The translations under genes and the position numbers were made by a program. From an uncultured Jannaschia sp. (lineage in GTDB: Bacteria > Pseudomonadota > Alphaproteobacteria > Rhodobacterales > Rhodobacteraceae), in assembly GCA_947494145.1 (NCBI GenBank), contig CANLTZ010000010.1, positions 1 through 64,000 of the forward strand: a stretch of 64,000 nucleotides of DNA, in the 5' to 3' direction. A model generated the notes under the pieces. That model did no database searches and had not been told where the DNA came from. It saw only the letters and a program-made list of their open reading frames with translations. The first letter of the stretch is position 1; each line of letters opens with the position of its first letter. Below are positions 7,935 to 16,511 of the stretch, piece after piece.

Positions 7935-8768
7935 TCAAGCGTCGTGTCGTCCCACCGGACGGGCGCCCAGAAGGGTCGAAAGCGTGTCGGCGGCGGTCCT
8001 GACGTCTTCTGACAGGGCCTCGGTGCGGGCGCGCGTCACGCGGCTGGTAGGGCCAGAAATCGACAGGCCCGCGACGACTTCGCCATGCAAGTTGCGCACC
8101 GGCGCCGCGATGCAGCGCATGCCTTCGTTGCGTTCTTCGTCGTCGACCGCATAGCCCTGATCGGCGATCCGGGTCAGGTCGGCGGCCAACGCGTCGGGGT
8201 CGGTCAGGGTGCTGGGCGTGAACTGCTCCAGCGGCGCGGCCAAGAATGCGCCACGGCGCTCTTCCGGCATCGCCGCCAGCAGGACTTTTCCGATCCCCGA
8301 CGAATGCATCACCGCCTGGGTCCCCGGCGGGAAGAAGGCGCGGATGGGGGCGTGGGTTTCGATCTGGCTGACGAAAAGCACGCTGCCCTGACGCTCGATC
8401 CCCAGATTGGCGGTCTCTCCCGTCGCTTCCATCAAGGCGCGCATCGGTTCGCGTGCGCGTTCCACCAGCGAGGTGCGGCGCAGAAAGGCTGAGCCGATCT
8501 GAAACGCGCCGGGCCCCACATGCCAAGTCTGGTCTGCTGGATCCAATTCCACGATGCCATGGGCCTGGAGTGTTACCAGCACGCGGTAGACGCTGGCTGC
8601 TGGGTCGCCCGTCGCTTCGGCCAAGTTTGAGAGCGTCGAGGTTTCAAGCTGGGCCAGAACGGACAGGACATGCATCGCCCGGTCCACGGCCTTGATTGTG
8701 TTCTGGTCGGTCTTGTCGCTCCAAGCCCGGGGGCGACCCCGGGGGCGGCTTTCATCGCTTCTGGTCAT
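7935..8768 (-). CDS. bhcR: IclR-family regulator of the beta-hydroxyaspartate cycle
   Basis: This 277-residue protein has an N-terminal winged helix (about residues 25-90, TIKAVDRAMHVLSVLAQLETSTLSNLAEATGD) and a C-terminal IclR effector domain (about 105-265, ending with the typical GLSISGP). It is divergent from bhcA with a 167-base gap, which is the known layout of bhcR and bhcABCD. In Paracoccus the protein controls the cluster and responds to glyoxylate; the same role is inferred here. The ATG start at 8768 leaves room for its own promoter in the shared region. Its end lies only 86 bases from the right boundary of the integrative element. Confidence 0.9.
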   Translation of the reverse strand: MTRSDESRPRGRPRAWSDKTDQNTIKAVDRAMHVLSVLAQLETSTLSNLAEATGDPAASVYRVLVTLQAHGIVELDPADQTWHVGPGAFQIGSAFLRRTSLVERAREPMRALMEATGETANLGIERQGSVLFVSQIETHAPIRAFFPPGTQAVMHSSGIGKVLLAAMPEERRGAFLAAPLEQFTPSTLTDPDALAADLTRIADQGYAVDDEERNEGMRCIAAPVRNLHGEVVAGLSISGPTSRVTRARTEALSEDVRTAADTLSTLLGARPVGRHDA

Positions 8769-8824
8769 GGAAAAGAAATCCCCGCTCCGAACGTGTCCGC
8801 CAAATGAAAAAAGGCAAATGCCTG

Positions 8825-8885
8825 TTTCGCAGACGAAATCATGACTTTCGAAAAAATGAAAGCCGTTTTCAAAAAAATATGAAAA
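8825..8885. promoter_or_regulatory. Three inverted repeats, candidate BhcR operators
   Basis: Three short inverted repeats lie in a row in the bhcR-bhcA gap: TTTCG-N4-CGAAA at 8825-8838, CTTTC-N8-GAAAG at 8845-8862 and TTTTCA-N8-TGAAAA at 8866-8885. All share a TTTC/GAAA core, the type of palindrome bound by IclR proteins. The last ends 50 bases before the bhcA start. Binding by BhcR is inferred from position and symmetry. Confidence 0.55.
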
Positions 8886-8935
8886 TCCCGCCGAACCCGC
8901 TAGACCTGCGACATCCCGACCCAGCGGAGGATGCC

Positions 8936-10123
8936 ATGAACCCCCAGAATCCCGTCTTCATTCCAGGGCCCACCAACATGCCGGAAGCGGTCCGACTGGC
9001 CTGCCACATGCCGACGTTGGATCACCGGTCCCCTGCCTTTGCCGACATTCTGCATCCCTGCCTGGACGGCGTCCGCAAAGTTATCAAATCCGACGACGCG
9101 GATATTTTCATCTTCCCGTCCACCGGAACAGGCGGGTGGGAGACGGCGATCTCCAACACGCTCAGCCCAGGTGACAAAGTGCTGGTGGCGCGCAACGGCA
9201 TGTTCAGCCACCGCTGGATCGACATGTGCCAGCGCCACGGTCTGGATGTTCAGGTCATTGACGTGGCTTGGGGGCACGGCATCCCGCTTGACGCCTACGA
9301 AGAGGCCCTGCGCGCCGACAAAACCCACGCCATCAAGGCCGTGCTTGCCACCCACAACGAGACTGCCACTGGCGTCAAATCCGACATTGCGGGCGTGCGC
9401 CGCGCAATGGATGCCGCAAGCCACCCTGCGCTTTTACTGGTCGATGGTGTCAGCTCAATCGGGTCCATGGATTTCCGGTTTGACCAATGGGGCGTGGATG
9501 TCGCGGTCACTGGATCACAGAAGGGTTTCATGCTGCCCGCCGGTTTGGCCATCGTGGGCTTTTCCGCCAAGGCTATCCGCGCCACGCAGACCGCCAAACT
9601 GGCGCGGACGTTCTTCGATGTGGCCGACATGGCCAAGGGCTATGCCGCCGATGCCTTCCCCTACACTCCGCCTGTCGGCTTGATGAATGGGCTGCGCGTG
9701 GCCATCGACATGCTTCTGGAAGAGGGGCTGGACAATGTCTTTGCCCGCCATCATCGGATGGCCGAGGGTGTGCGCCACGCCGTGGATGCCTGGGGCCTGA
9801 GGCTCTGCGCGGCCACGCCGGACCTCTATTCCGATAGCGTCTCGGCCATCCGCACGCCCGAGGGCTTCAACGCGACCGACATCGTAACCGTGGCCGCCCG
9901 CGACTACGACATGGCGTTCGGCGTGGGGCTGGGCGATGTGGCGGGCAAGGTCTTCCGCATCGGCCATTTGGGCATGTTGACCGACGCCATGGTCCTGTCG
10001 GGCCTGGGCGTGGCGGAAATGGCCATGGTCGATCTGGGCCTGCCGGTGAAGCTGGGTGCGGGCGTGGCGGCGGCGCAAGAATACTATCGCCACAGCAACA
10101 AGCAACAGAAGGCAGCCGCGTGA
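8936..10123 (+). CDS. bhcA: Aspartate-glyoxylate aminotransferase
   Basis: This 395-residue fold-type I PLP aminotransferase moves an amino group from aspartate to glyoxylate, giving oxaloacetate and glycine. It is the first step of the beta-hydroxyaspartate cycle. The N-terminus FIPGPTNMP and the PLP lysine Lys196 (VTGSQKGFM) match the serine-glyoxylate aminotransferase family. The ATG at 8936 is preferred because GGAGG sits five bases before it; an upstream extension to 8696 would run across the regulatory region. It overlaps bhcB by one base. The identification rests on the protein plus the unmistakable bhcABCD order. Confidence 0.93.
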   Translation: MNPQNPVFIPGPTNMPEAVRLACHMPTLDHRSPAFADILHPCLDGVRKVIKSDDADIFIFPSTGTGGWETAISNTLSPGDKVLVARNGMFSHRWIDMCQRHGLDVQVIDVAWGHGIPLDAYEEALRADKTHAIKAVLATHNETATGVKSDIAGVRRAMDAASHPALLLVDGVSSIGSMDFRFDQWGVDVAVTGSQKGFMLPAGLAIVGFSAKAIRATQTAKLARTFFDVADMAKGYAADAFPYTPPVGLMNGLRVAIDMLLEEGLDNVFARHHRMAEGVRHAVDAWGLRLCAATPDLYSDSVSAIRTPEGFNATDIVTVAARDYDMAFGVGLGDVAGKVFRIGHLGMLTDAMVLSGLGVAEMAMVDLGLPVKLGAGVAAAQEYYRHSNKQQKAAA

Positions 10124-11103
10124 TGAAGGACCTCAATGGCCTAGACCTGCCCACCTATGATGACATGCTGGCCGCCCATGCGCGGATCAAACCGTATATC
10201 CACCGCACGCCCATCCTGACGTCGTCCTTTCTGAACACGCTTTCGGGCTGCGAAATCTTCTTCAAATGCGAGAACTTCCAGAAGGCCGGGGCCTTTAAAG
10301 TCCGCGGTGCTACAAACGCCGTCTTCGGCCTCAGCGAAGATGAGGCCAAGTTGGGCGTGGCCACCCATTCATCGGGCAACCACGCGCTGAGCCTTAGTTA
10401 CGCGGCGGGGCGGCGCGGCATCCCGTGCCACGTCGTCATGCCCCGCACGGCGCCCGAGGCCAAGAAAAGTGCCGTGCGCGGCTATGGCGGTATCATAACG
10501 GAATGTGAGCCCTCGACATCCAGCCGGGAAGAGGTCTTCGCCAAGGTCCAGGCCGAAACCGGCGCCGATTTCGTCCACCCCTACAACGACCCGCGCGTCA
10601 TCGCAGGGCAGGGGACCTGTTCGCACGAATTCATGGAACAGATGCAGGAATACGGCGATCCGGTCGACATAATGGTGGCCCCCATCGGTGGCGGTGGGAT
10701 GATTTCGGGCACTTGCCTGACCCTGTCCCATGAGGCCCCCGCCGTGCAGATCATCGCGGCCGAACCCGAACAGGCCGACGACGCCGCCCGCAGCTTCAAT
10801 GCGGGCCACATCATCGCCGATGACGCGCCGGTCACGATCGCCGATGGTCTGAAGGTGCCCCTGAAGGAACGCACCTGGCACTTCGTGTCGACCTACGTCA
10901 CCGATATCCTGACAGCGACCGAGCAGGAAATCATCGACGCCATGCGCCTGACCTGGGCGCGCATGAAGATCGTGATCGAGCCAAGCTGCGCAGTGCCGCT
11001 GGCCATCATCTTGAAGAACTCGGATGTCTTCGCAGGCAAGCGCGTGGGCGTTGTGATCACCGGCGGCAATGTCGATCTCGACAAGCTGCCTTGGCAGATT
11101 TGA
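10123..11103 (+). CDS. bhcB: erythro-beta-hydroxyaspartate dehydratase
   Basis: This 326-residue PLP enzyme of the threonine/serine dehydratase family converts beta-hydroxyaspartate to iminosuccinate. It has the PLP lysine Lys59 (QKAGAFKVRGA), the SSGNH loop at about 85, and the glycine-rich phosphate loop GGGGMISG at about 189-196. Its ATG at 10123 overlaps the bhcA stop as TGATG. A GTG three bases earlier is also possible. It is followed by GAGGAG and bhcC. Confidence 0.92.
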   Translation: MKDLNGLDLPTYDDMLAAHARIKPYIHRTPILTSSFLNTLSGCEIFFKCENFQKAGAFKVRGATNAVFGLSEDEAKLGVATHSSGNHALSLSYAAGRRGIPCHVVMPRTAPEAKKSAVRGYGGIITECEPSTSSREEVFAKVQAETGADFVHPYNDPRVIAGQGTCSHEFMEQMQEYGDPVDIMVAPIGGGGMISGTCLTLSHEAPAVQIIAAEPEQADDAARSFNAGHIIADDAPVTIADGLKVPLKERTWHFVSTYVTDILTATEQEIIDAMRLTWARMKIVIEPSCAVPLAIILKNSDVFAGKRVGVVITGGNVDLDKLPWQI

Positions 11104-11114
11104 GGAGAAGCACA

Positions 11115-12275
11115 ATGAAAGACCTGAACCACGACGATCTCGAAGTCGGCTATGACGTCCCCGCGCTGCCGGGCATGGATGAAGCCGATATTCAGACGCC
11201 CTGCTTGATCCTCGATCTGGACGCGCTGGAACGCAATATCCGCAAGATGGGCGACTACGCCAAGTCGCGCGGCATGCGCCATCGCTCCCACGGGAAGATG
11301 CACAAATCGGTGGACGTCCAGAAACTGCAACAGGATCTGGGCGGCGCTTGCGGCGTCTGCTGCCAGAAAGTGTCCGAGGCGGAAGTCTTCGCCCGTGGCG
11401 GCATTAAGGATGTGTTGGTCTCCAACCAGGTGACGCAGCCCGCAAAGATCGCCCGCCTGGCCAACCTGCCCAAACTGGGCGCACGGGCCATTTGCTGCGT
11501 GGATGACTTGGCCAATGTGGCCAACCTGTCGGCAGGCGCGACCAAGGCAGGCACGACCATCGAATGTCTGGTGGAAATCGATTGCGGCGCAGGCCGCTGC
11601 GGCGTCACCAGCACCGACAAGGTGGTGGAACTGGCAAAGGCCATAGACACTGCTGAGGGGCTGAAATTTGCTGGGCTCCAGGCTTATCAGGGCGCCATGC
11701 AGCACCTCGACGATTATGAGGAACGCAAGGCCAAGATCCAGATCGCCATCGACATGGTGCAAGACGCGGTGACCGCGCTGAAGGGCGAGGGCCTCGAATG
11801 CGATATCGTCGGTGGCGGCGGCACTGGCAGCTATTACTTCGAAAGCGGCTCAGGTGTTTATAATGAGCTTCAATGCGGCTCTTATGCGTTCATGGATGCC
11901 GATTACGGCCGTATCCTCGACGAAAAGGGCCGTCGCATCGACGAGGGCGAATGGGAAAACGCGCTGTTCATCCTGACCTCGGTGATGAGCCACGCCAAGG
12001 CCGACAAGGCCATTGTGGATGCCGGCCTCAAGGCGCAATCGGTCGATAGCGGGCTGCCCACCATCTATGGCCGCGATGACGTCACTTACGTCAAGTGTTC
12101 CGACGAACACGGCGTGGTCGCCGACCCTAACGGTTTGCTGAAGGTCAACGACAAGCTCAAACTCGTTCCCGGTCATTGCGACCCGACCTGCAATGTCCAC
12201 GATTGGTATGTGGGCGTGCGCGGCGGCAAGGTTGAGACGCTCTGGCCCGTCTCGGCGCGCGGCAAGGCTTATTAG
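11115..12275 (+). CDS. bhcC: erythro-beta-hydroxyaspartate aldolase
   Basis: This 386-residue member of the D-threonine aldolase (alanine racemase-like) family condenses glycine with glyoxylate to beta-hydroxyaspartate, the carbon-carbon bond-forming step of the cycle. The PLP-binding segment is near residues 55-65 (RHRSHGKMHKSVD). The C-terminal PGHCDPTCNVHDW carries the conserved His and Cys metal ligands of this family. The start at 11115 has GAGGAG eight bases before it. It lies between bhcB and bhcD as in Paracoccus. Confidence 0.92.
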   Translation: MKDLNHDDLEVGYDVPALPGMDEADIQTPCLILDLDALERNIRKMGDYAKSRGMRHRSHGKMHKSVDVQKLQQDLGGACGVCCQKVSEAEVFARGGIKDVLVSNQVTQPAKIARLANLPKLGARAICCVDDLANVANLSAGATKAGTTIECLVEIDCGAGRCGVTSTDKVVELAKAIDTAEGLKFAGLQAYQGAMQHLDDYEERKAKIQIAIDMVQDAVTALKGEGLECDIVGGGGTGSYYFESGSGVYNELQCGSYAFMDADYGRILDEKGRRIDEGEWENALFILTSVMSHAKADKAIVDAGLKAQSVDSGLPTIYGRDDVTYVKCSDEHGVVADPNGLLKVNDKLKLVPGHCDPTCNVHDWYVGVRGGKVETLWPVSARGKAY

Positions 12276-12281
12276 GATCGA

Positions 12282-12353
12282 ACCGGCTGGCGCCGGTCCG
12301 ACCCGCCGGGGGCTCTGCCCCCGGACCCCCGGAGTATTTCGACCAGGATGAAG
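12282..12353. repeat. Palindromic intergenic repeat that provides the bhcD ribosome binding site
   Basis: Two hairpins lie between bhcC and bhcD: ACCGG/CCGGT at 12282-12297 and a perfect 8-bp stem CCGGGGGC/GCCCCCGG at 12306-12324. After them comes AGTATTT...CCAGGATGAAG (12333-12353), a tail seen again in inverted form at 34498-34518. Such units are common between genes of Rhodobacterales. The AGGA at 12345-12348 is the likely ribosome binding site of bhcD. The hairpins may end or stabilise part of the bhcABC message. Confidence 0.6.
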
Positions 12354-12355
12354 TC

Positions 12356-13327
12356 ATGATAATCGTTCCCGAAGCCGCGATTGCCGGTCTCGTCTCACCC
12401 GAAGCCAGCTTTGCGGCCGTGGAGGCCGTTTTCGCCGCCATGTCCCGCGGCGACGCCCGCAATTTCCCCGTCGTGCGCGAGGCGCTGCCCGGGCCGGAAG
12501 AGGCGCTTTATGGTTTCAAAGGCGGTGTTGACGCGGTGGGCGGTGCGCTGGGATTGAAGGCGGGCGGCTACTGGCCGCACAACCTGGAACGCCGCAACCT
12601 GATCAACCACCAATCGACGGTGTTCCTGTTCGACCCCGCGACGGGCAAGCCCACGGCGATGGTGGGCGGCAACCTTTTGACGGCCCTGCGCACCGCTGCC
12701 GCGTCAGCCGTGTCCATCGCCCACCTGTCGCGACCCGATTCCAAGGTGCTGGGCATGATCGGCGCGGGCCATCAATCCGCCTTCCAGATGCGCGCCGCCG
12801 TGCGCCAGCGCGGATTCGAAAAGGTCGTGGGCTGGAATTACCACCCCGAAATGCTGTCGCGCCTGTCCGACACCGCCGCCGAACTGGGCTTGCCTTTCGA
12901 GGCGGTAGACCTGCCGACGTTGGGCGCCCAGGCGGATGTCATCATCTCCATCACGTCGTCGCAGGCGCCGAGCCTTATGGATGCCCATGTCCGCCCCGGC
13001 ACCCACATCGCCTGCATGGGCACCGACACCAAGGGCAAGCAAGAGGTGGAGGCCGCGCTTTTGGCCCGCGCCCGCGTCTTCACCGATGAAGTCGCGCAGT
13101 CGGTCACCATCGGCGAAGCCCAGCACGCCGTGGGTCAGGGCCTTATCGCGGAAGGCGACGTTGGGGAATTGGGGGCCGTGATCAACGGCGACAATCCGGG
13201 CCGCATTTCTGCCGACGACATCACGCTGTTTGACGGCACCGGCGTTGGTTTGCAGGACCTCGCGGTGGCGTCATCGGTGGTCGAACGGGCCATTGAGGCG
13301 GGCGTGGCCTTGGACGTCGATTTCTGA
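12356..13327 (+). CDS. bhcD: Iminosuccinate reductase
   Basis: This 323-residue protein of the ornithine cyclodeaminase / mu-crystallin family reduces iminosuccinate to aspartate, closing the beta-hydroxyaspartate cycle. A Rossmann motif, LGMIGAGHQSAFQMRA, lies at about 131-146, after the family's KAGGYWPHN segment. It is separated from bhcC by 80 bases of palindromic repeat, unlike the tight bhcA-bhcB-bhcC junctions, so its message level may differ. A terminator-like hairpin follows. Confidence 0.91.
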   Translation: MIIVPEAAIAGLVSPEASFAAVEAVFAAMSRGDARNFPVVREALPGPEEALYGFKGGVDAVGGALGLKAGGYWPHNLERRNLINHQSTVFLFDPATGKPTAMVGGNLLTALRTAAASAVSIAHLSRPDSKVLGMIGAGHQSAFQMRAAVRQRGFEKVVGWNYHPEMLSRLSDTAAELGLPFEAVDLPTLGAQADVIISITSSQAPSLMDAHVRPGTHIACMGTDTKGKQEVEAALLARARVFTDEVAQSVTIGEAQHAVGQGLIAEGDVGELGAVINGDNPGRISADDITLFDGTGVGLQDLAVASSVVERAIEAGVALDVDF

Positions 13328-13345
13328 CGTTCAGGCAACAGATTA

Positions 13346-13375
13346 GGCGAGAATTGCAAATTTGTAGTTCTCGCC
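13346..13375. terminator. Bidirectional terminator-like hairpin
   Basis: GGCGAGAA at 13346-13353 pairs perfectly with TTCTCGCC at 13368-13375 around a 14-base AT-rich loop. It lies in the 65-base gap between the convergent bhcD and permease genes, where a shared terminator is expected. Confidence 0.6.
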
Positions 13376-13392
13376 GATTGTATGCCGCACCC

Positions 13393-14799
13393 CTATTTGT
13401 GCCCTGATAAGCCGCCCGTGACCTCTTCGGTGGCCTCGTCCGCCAGCTCCTCTGGCAGCAACAGGTTCAGCCCGATGGCTATGGCCGCGGCGGGCAACAG
13501 CCCCGATACCATCAAGACCCGCGCCCAATCGGGCAGGTAGGCCACCGCGTCGGGCTCCAGCTGCAAGCCTAGACCCACCGACAACGCCACTGCGAAGATC
13601 ACCATGTTACGCCGGTTCCAATTCACATCCGACAGCATGGACACGCCCGCAGCCACCACCATGCCGAACATCACGATCACACCGCCGCCCAGCACTTCGA
13701 TGGGAATGGTACGGATGACCGCGCCCACCTTGGGCACCAACCCGCAGAGGATCAGAAAGATCGCCCCGCAGGTCACGACATGCCGCGACATCACTCCTGT
13801 CATCGCGATGAGCCCCACATTCTGGCTAAAAGACGTGTTCGGAAAGCCGCCGAAGATTCCCGCCACCGCCGTACCCACCCCGTCGGCATAGGTGGCGCCG
13901 GTGATTTCGCGGTCCGTGGCCTCGCGCCCCGCGCCGCCCTTGGTGATGCCCGACACGTCGCCCACCGTCTCGACCGCTGACACGAAGGCCATCAGGCAAA
14001 ACCCGATGATCGCCGCGACCGAAAACTCGAACCCGTATTTGAACGGCTGGGGCAGGGCGAAGGCCGCTGCCCGCTCCCATGAGCCGGTGACGGCCTCAAA
14101 GCTGAGGATACCCACCAGCAGCGCGTAGACATAGCCCGCCAGCAGCCCCAGCAGCACCGCCGAAATGGCCAACATGCCCCGGGTGAAGAACTTGAAACCC
14201 AGCGTCACGAAGATGACCACCAGGGCCGCCGACCAATTCAGCAGCGACCCATATTCCGGTGTCCCGATGGCCGGAACGCCCCCTGCCGCGTATTGGATGC
14301 CCACCCGCACCAGGGCGAGCCCGATCATCGTGACCACCAGCCCCGTGACCAAGGGCGGCAACGCGAAGCGAATCCTGCCGATGAACGTGCCGATCAAGGC
14401 GTGGAACAGCCCGCCGATAATCACGCCGCCGAACAGGGCAGCCAGCGCATCCACGCCCTTGCCCGCCACCAGTGGGATCATGATGGGCAGAAAGGCGAAG
14501 CTGGTCCCTTGCACAATCGGTAGCGCCGCGCCAACCGGGCCGATGGTGACGGTCTGCAATAGCGTGGCGAGGCCCGCAAACAGCATCGACATCTGGATAA
14601 GGTACAAGAGTTCGGGGAAGTCCGGTGAGTTCGACCCAAACCCGAAGCCCGCCGCCCCCGCCACGATGATGGCGGGCGTCACGTTCGATACGAACATGGC
14701 CAGCACATGCTGAATGCCCAGCGGCACCGCCTTGTAGATCGGTGGCATGTAATTGGGGTCGCGCAACTGCTGCGGCGTCCCGATTTCGTGTCCGGCCAT
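13393..14799 (-). CDS. NCS2-family xanthine/uracil permease
   Basis: This 468-residue membrane protein has the many hydrophobic helices of the NCS2 nucleobase-cation symporter family, probably 14. The conserved QNVG motif (FSQNVGLIAMTG) lies at about 330, and the helix 8 region has SAVETVGDVSG at about 275. Length is normal. The sequence resembles uric acid or xanthine carriers more than uracil carriers. Urate and xanthine breakdown through allantoin gives glyoxylate, so a place beside the bhc cluster is sensible, but no purine-degrading enzyme is in the window. It is the last gene of the minus-strand run, 144 bases after the LysE gene. Confidence 0.85.
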   Translation of the reverse strand: MAGHEIGTPQQLRDPNYMPPIYKAVPLGIQHVLAMFVSNVTPAIIVAGAAGFGFGSNSPDFPELLYLIQMSMLFAGLATLLQTVTIGPVGAALPIVQGTSFAFLPIMIPLVAGKGVDALAALFGGVIIGGLFHALIGTFIGRIRFALPPLVTGLVVTMIGLALVRVGIQYAAGGVPAIGTPEYGSLLNWSAALVVIFVTLGFKFFTRGMLAISAVLLGLLAGYVYALLVGILSFEAVTGSWERAAAFALPQPFKYGFEFSVAAIIGFCLMAFVSAVETVGDVSGITKGGAGREATDREITGATYADGVGTAVAGIFGGFPNTSFSQNVGLIAMTGVMSRHVVTCGAIFLILCGLVPKVGAVIRTIPIEVLGGGVIVMFGMVVAAGVSMLSDVNWNRRNMVIFAVALSVGLGLQLEPDAVAYLPDWARVLMVSGLLPAAAIAIGLNLLLPEELADEATEEVTGGLSGHK

Positions 14800-14943
14800 G
14801 TCCGCCTACCCCTTCATTCCCACGATTCCATTCCATCAGTCTTCGTCGAGGCCAGGCGTCGCGCCAAGGGCTGGCAAGGTGCGGGGCCGATTCTGGACTG
14901 CCGCCGCCTAGATATTGGGCTCATTTCGCTTGGAAGCGGTGCC

Positions 14944-15534
14944 CTACCACACGCTCCAAACCGCCAACCCCACCACCAACAGCATGGCACCCGCCATGCC
15001 CAGATTGAGTACCCGCTGCACATGGGCGCCCAGATTCAACCGCCGCAGCGTGATGCCCGCCCACAGCCAGGCAAAGTGAATCGGCAACCAGATGGCGTTC
15101 ACGATCACCAGCTTGATCGCTGCCTCCGCCAAGGGTGCGCTGGCCAGGAAGGCGAAGCCTGAAAAGAGCGTCGTGTTCACCACATAGGCCTTTGGATTCA
15201 CCGCCTGAAGCGCGATGCCGTCCCAGATGCCCGGCTCATGCGCGGTTTCAACGAAGGCCAGCTTGGAGCCCGCAGTGGCGATCCGAAAGGCCAGATATAG
15301 CAGATATCCGGTCGAGAGGATGAACAGGATGCTGCGCAAAAGCGGATAAGCCAGGATGAGCGCGGCCAGCCCTGTGATCACAGCCAGCGCCACTAGGTTC
15401 GTCCCTATGAACAGCCCCATGACATAACGCGTGCCCGCCCGCGCGCCGAAAGCGCTGCCCACGCCCGCCGTCGACAAAACGCCCGGCCCTGGTGTCACGA
15501 TCAGGAAAAAGACTGCGGCGGCGAAAGTCAGCAC
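14944..15534 (-). CDS. LysE-family amino acid exporter
   Basis: This 196-residue inner-membrane protein begins VLTFAAAVFFLIVTPGPGVLSTAG, the typical LysE/RhtB start with the PGP motif, and has about six membrane helices. It should export an amino acid or similar small compound. The GTG start at 15534 is chosen because it overlaps the previous stop (GTGCTGA) and puts the conserved start at the N-terminus; a longer frame exists but adds a non-conserved charged leader. It is translationally coupled to the Gfo/Idh/MocA gene. Confidence 0.85.
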   Translation of the reverse strand: MLTFAAAVFFLIVTPGPGVLSTAGVGSAFGARAGTRYVMGLFIGTNLVALAVITGLAALILAYPLLRSILFILSTGYLLYLAFRIATAGSKLAFVETAHEPGIWDGIALQAVNPKAYVVNTTLFSGFAFLASAPLAEAAIKLVIVNAIWLPIHFAWLWAGITLRRLNLGAHVQRVLNLGMAGAMLLVVGLAVWSVW

Positions 15535-16511
15535 GCTGCCATCTCCTGCGCGCGCAGGGCCAGCTCCATCACCCGGAAGGGGTGACCCGGGTCGTCCATG
15601 CGACCCCGGCGGCACCCCTCTAGGAAAGCTCCGAAAAAGGGCAGCGGGTCATCTGCGGCCTGGATGCGTTCCAAATGGCTGCCATTTGCCAAGATGACAT
15701 GATCCGTCCCCGTCTGCCCACAGGGGTCGATATATTTGCGCACTTCGATGCTGCCCTCGGTCCCGGTCAAAAACAATCGCCCGTCGCCCCAGGTTGGCAG
15801 CGCGGCGGGCGTGAACCAATGGACCAGGATGGTCCCGGTGACGCGCCCCGCGCGCATGATGATCCGGCCCCGGTCCTCGAAATCGGGCTGGGCAAGGCAG
15901 GCGGTTTCGGCGAACAGGATCTCACCGGTCTCGGCCCCTGCAAAGTGCAGGACCTGGTCGATCTGGTGGCTGCCGATATCGGCCAGGATGCCGCCATTTC
16001 GGGCACGATCCCAGAACCAATCGGGGCGGCTTGGCGCATTCAGACGGTGCGGCGCCAGCAGTGTGACGTCGATGACGTCTCCGATGGCGCCGTCTGCCAC
16101 AAGCTGCGTGGCGCGCGTGACGCCGGGTACTTCGAACCGTTCCGAGAAATCTACCGCCCAGATTTTTCCTTTCTGGTCAGAGGTTTCGTGCACGATCTTC
16201 AAGTCTTCAAATGTCAGCGCGGCGGGTTTGTCCGACAAGACATGCTTACCCGCCTCCATGGCGCGGATGGCGATGGCGGCCCGGTCCGATGGTACGGCAG
16301 CGGTTACGATGATCGCCACATTCGGGTCCGCCAGAAGCGCGGCCTCGCTTTGCCGTGGCGCATCCGGGAAACGCTTTTCCCAACCGCCCAACGTGCCGGG
16401 CGCACCATCGGTTGCCCATCCCACCAGCCGGGCGCCCGCCGCCACCAAATGAGCTACCATGGTATAGCAGTGGCGGTGGTCGATCCCGATGACGCCGATC
16501 CCGTCAGACAT
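15528..16511 (-). CDS. Gfo/Idh/MocA-family dehydrogenase
   Basis: This 327-residue NAD(P)-dependent dehydrogenase has an N-terminal Rossmann fold (MSDGIGVIGIDHRH, an unusual form of the GxGxxG loop) and the EKP-like motif LSDKPAAL at about 95 containing the catalytic lysine. A C-terminal alpha/beta domain carries GGILADIGSHQIDQ at about 180. Members oxidise or epimerise sugars, inositols and sugar acids; the substrate cannot be told. The ATG at 16511 overlaps the previous stop by eight bases. It is one of three related genes in this operon. Confidence 0.85.
   Translation of the reverse strand: MSDGIGVIGIDHRHCYTMVAHLVAAGARLVGWATDGAPGTLGGWEKRFPDAPRQSEAALLADPNVAIIVTAAVPSDRAAIAIRAMEAGKHVLSDKPAALTFEDLKIVHETSDQKGKIWAVDFSERFEVPGVTRATQLVADGAIGDVIDVTLLAPHRLNAPSRPDWFWDRARNGGILADIGSHQIDQVLHFAGAETGEILFAETACLAQPDFEDRGRIIMRAGRVTGTILVHWFTPAALPTWGDGRLFLTGTEGSIEVRKYIDPCGQTGTDHVILANGSHLERIQAADDPLPFFGAFLEGCRRGRMDDPGHPFRVMELALRAQEMAAC

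Noticed and set aside
8696-8935. N-terminal extension of bhcA to 8696
   Set aside because: The extra 80 codons run over the bhcR start and the operator repeats. A GGAGG-led ATG at 8936 gives the conserved start and length.
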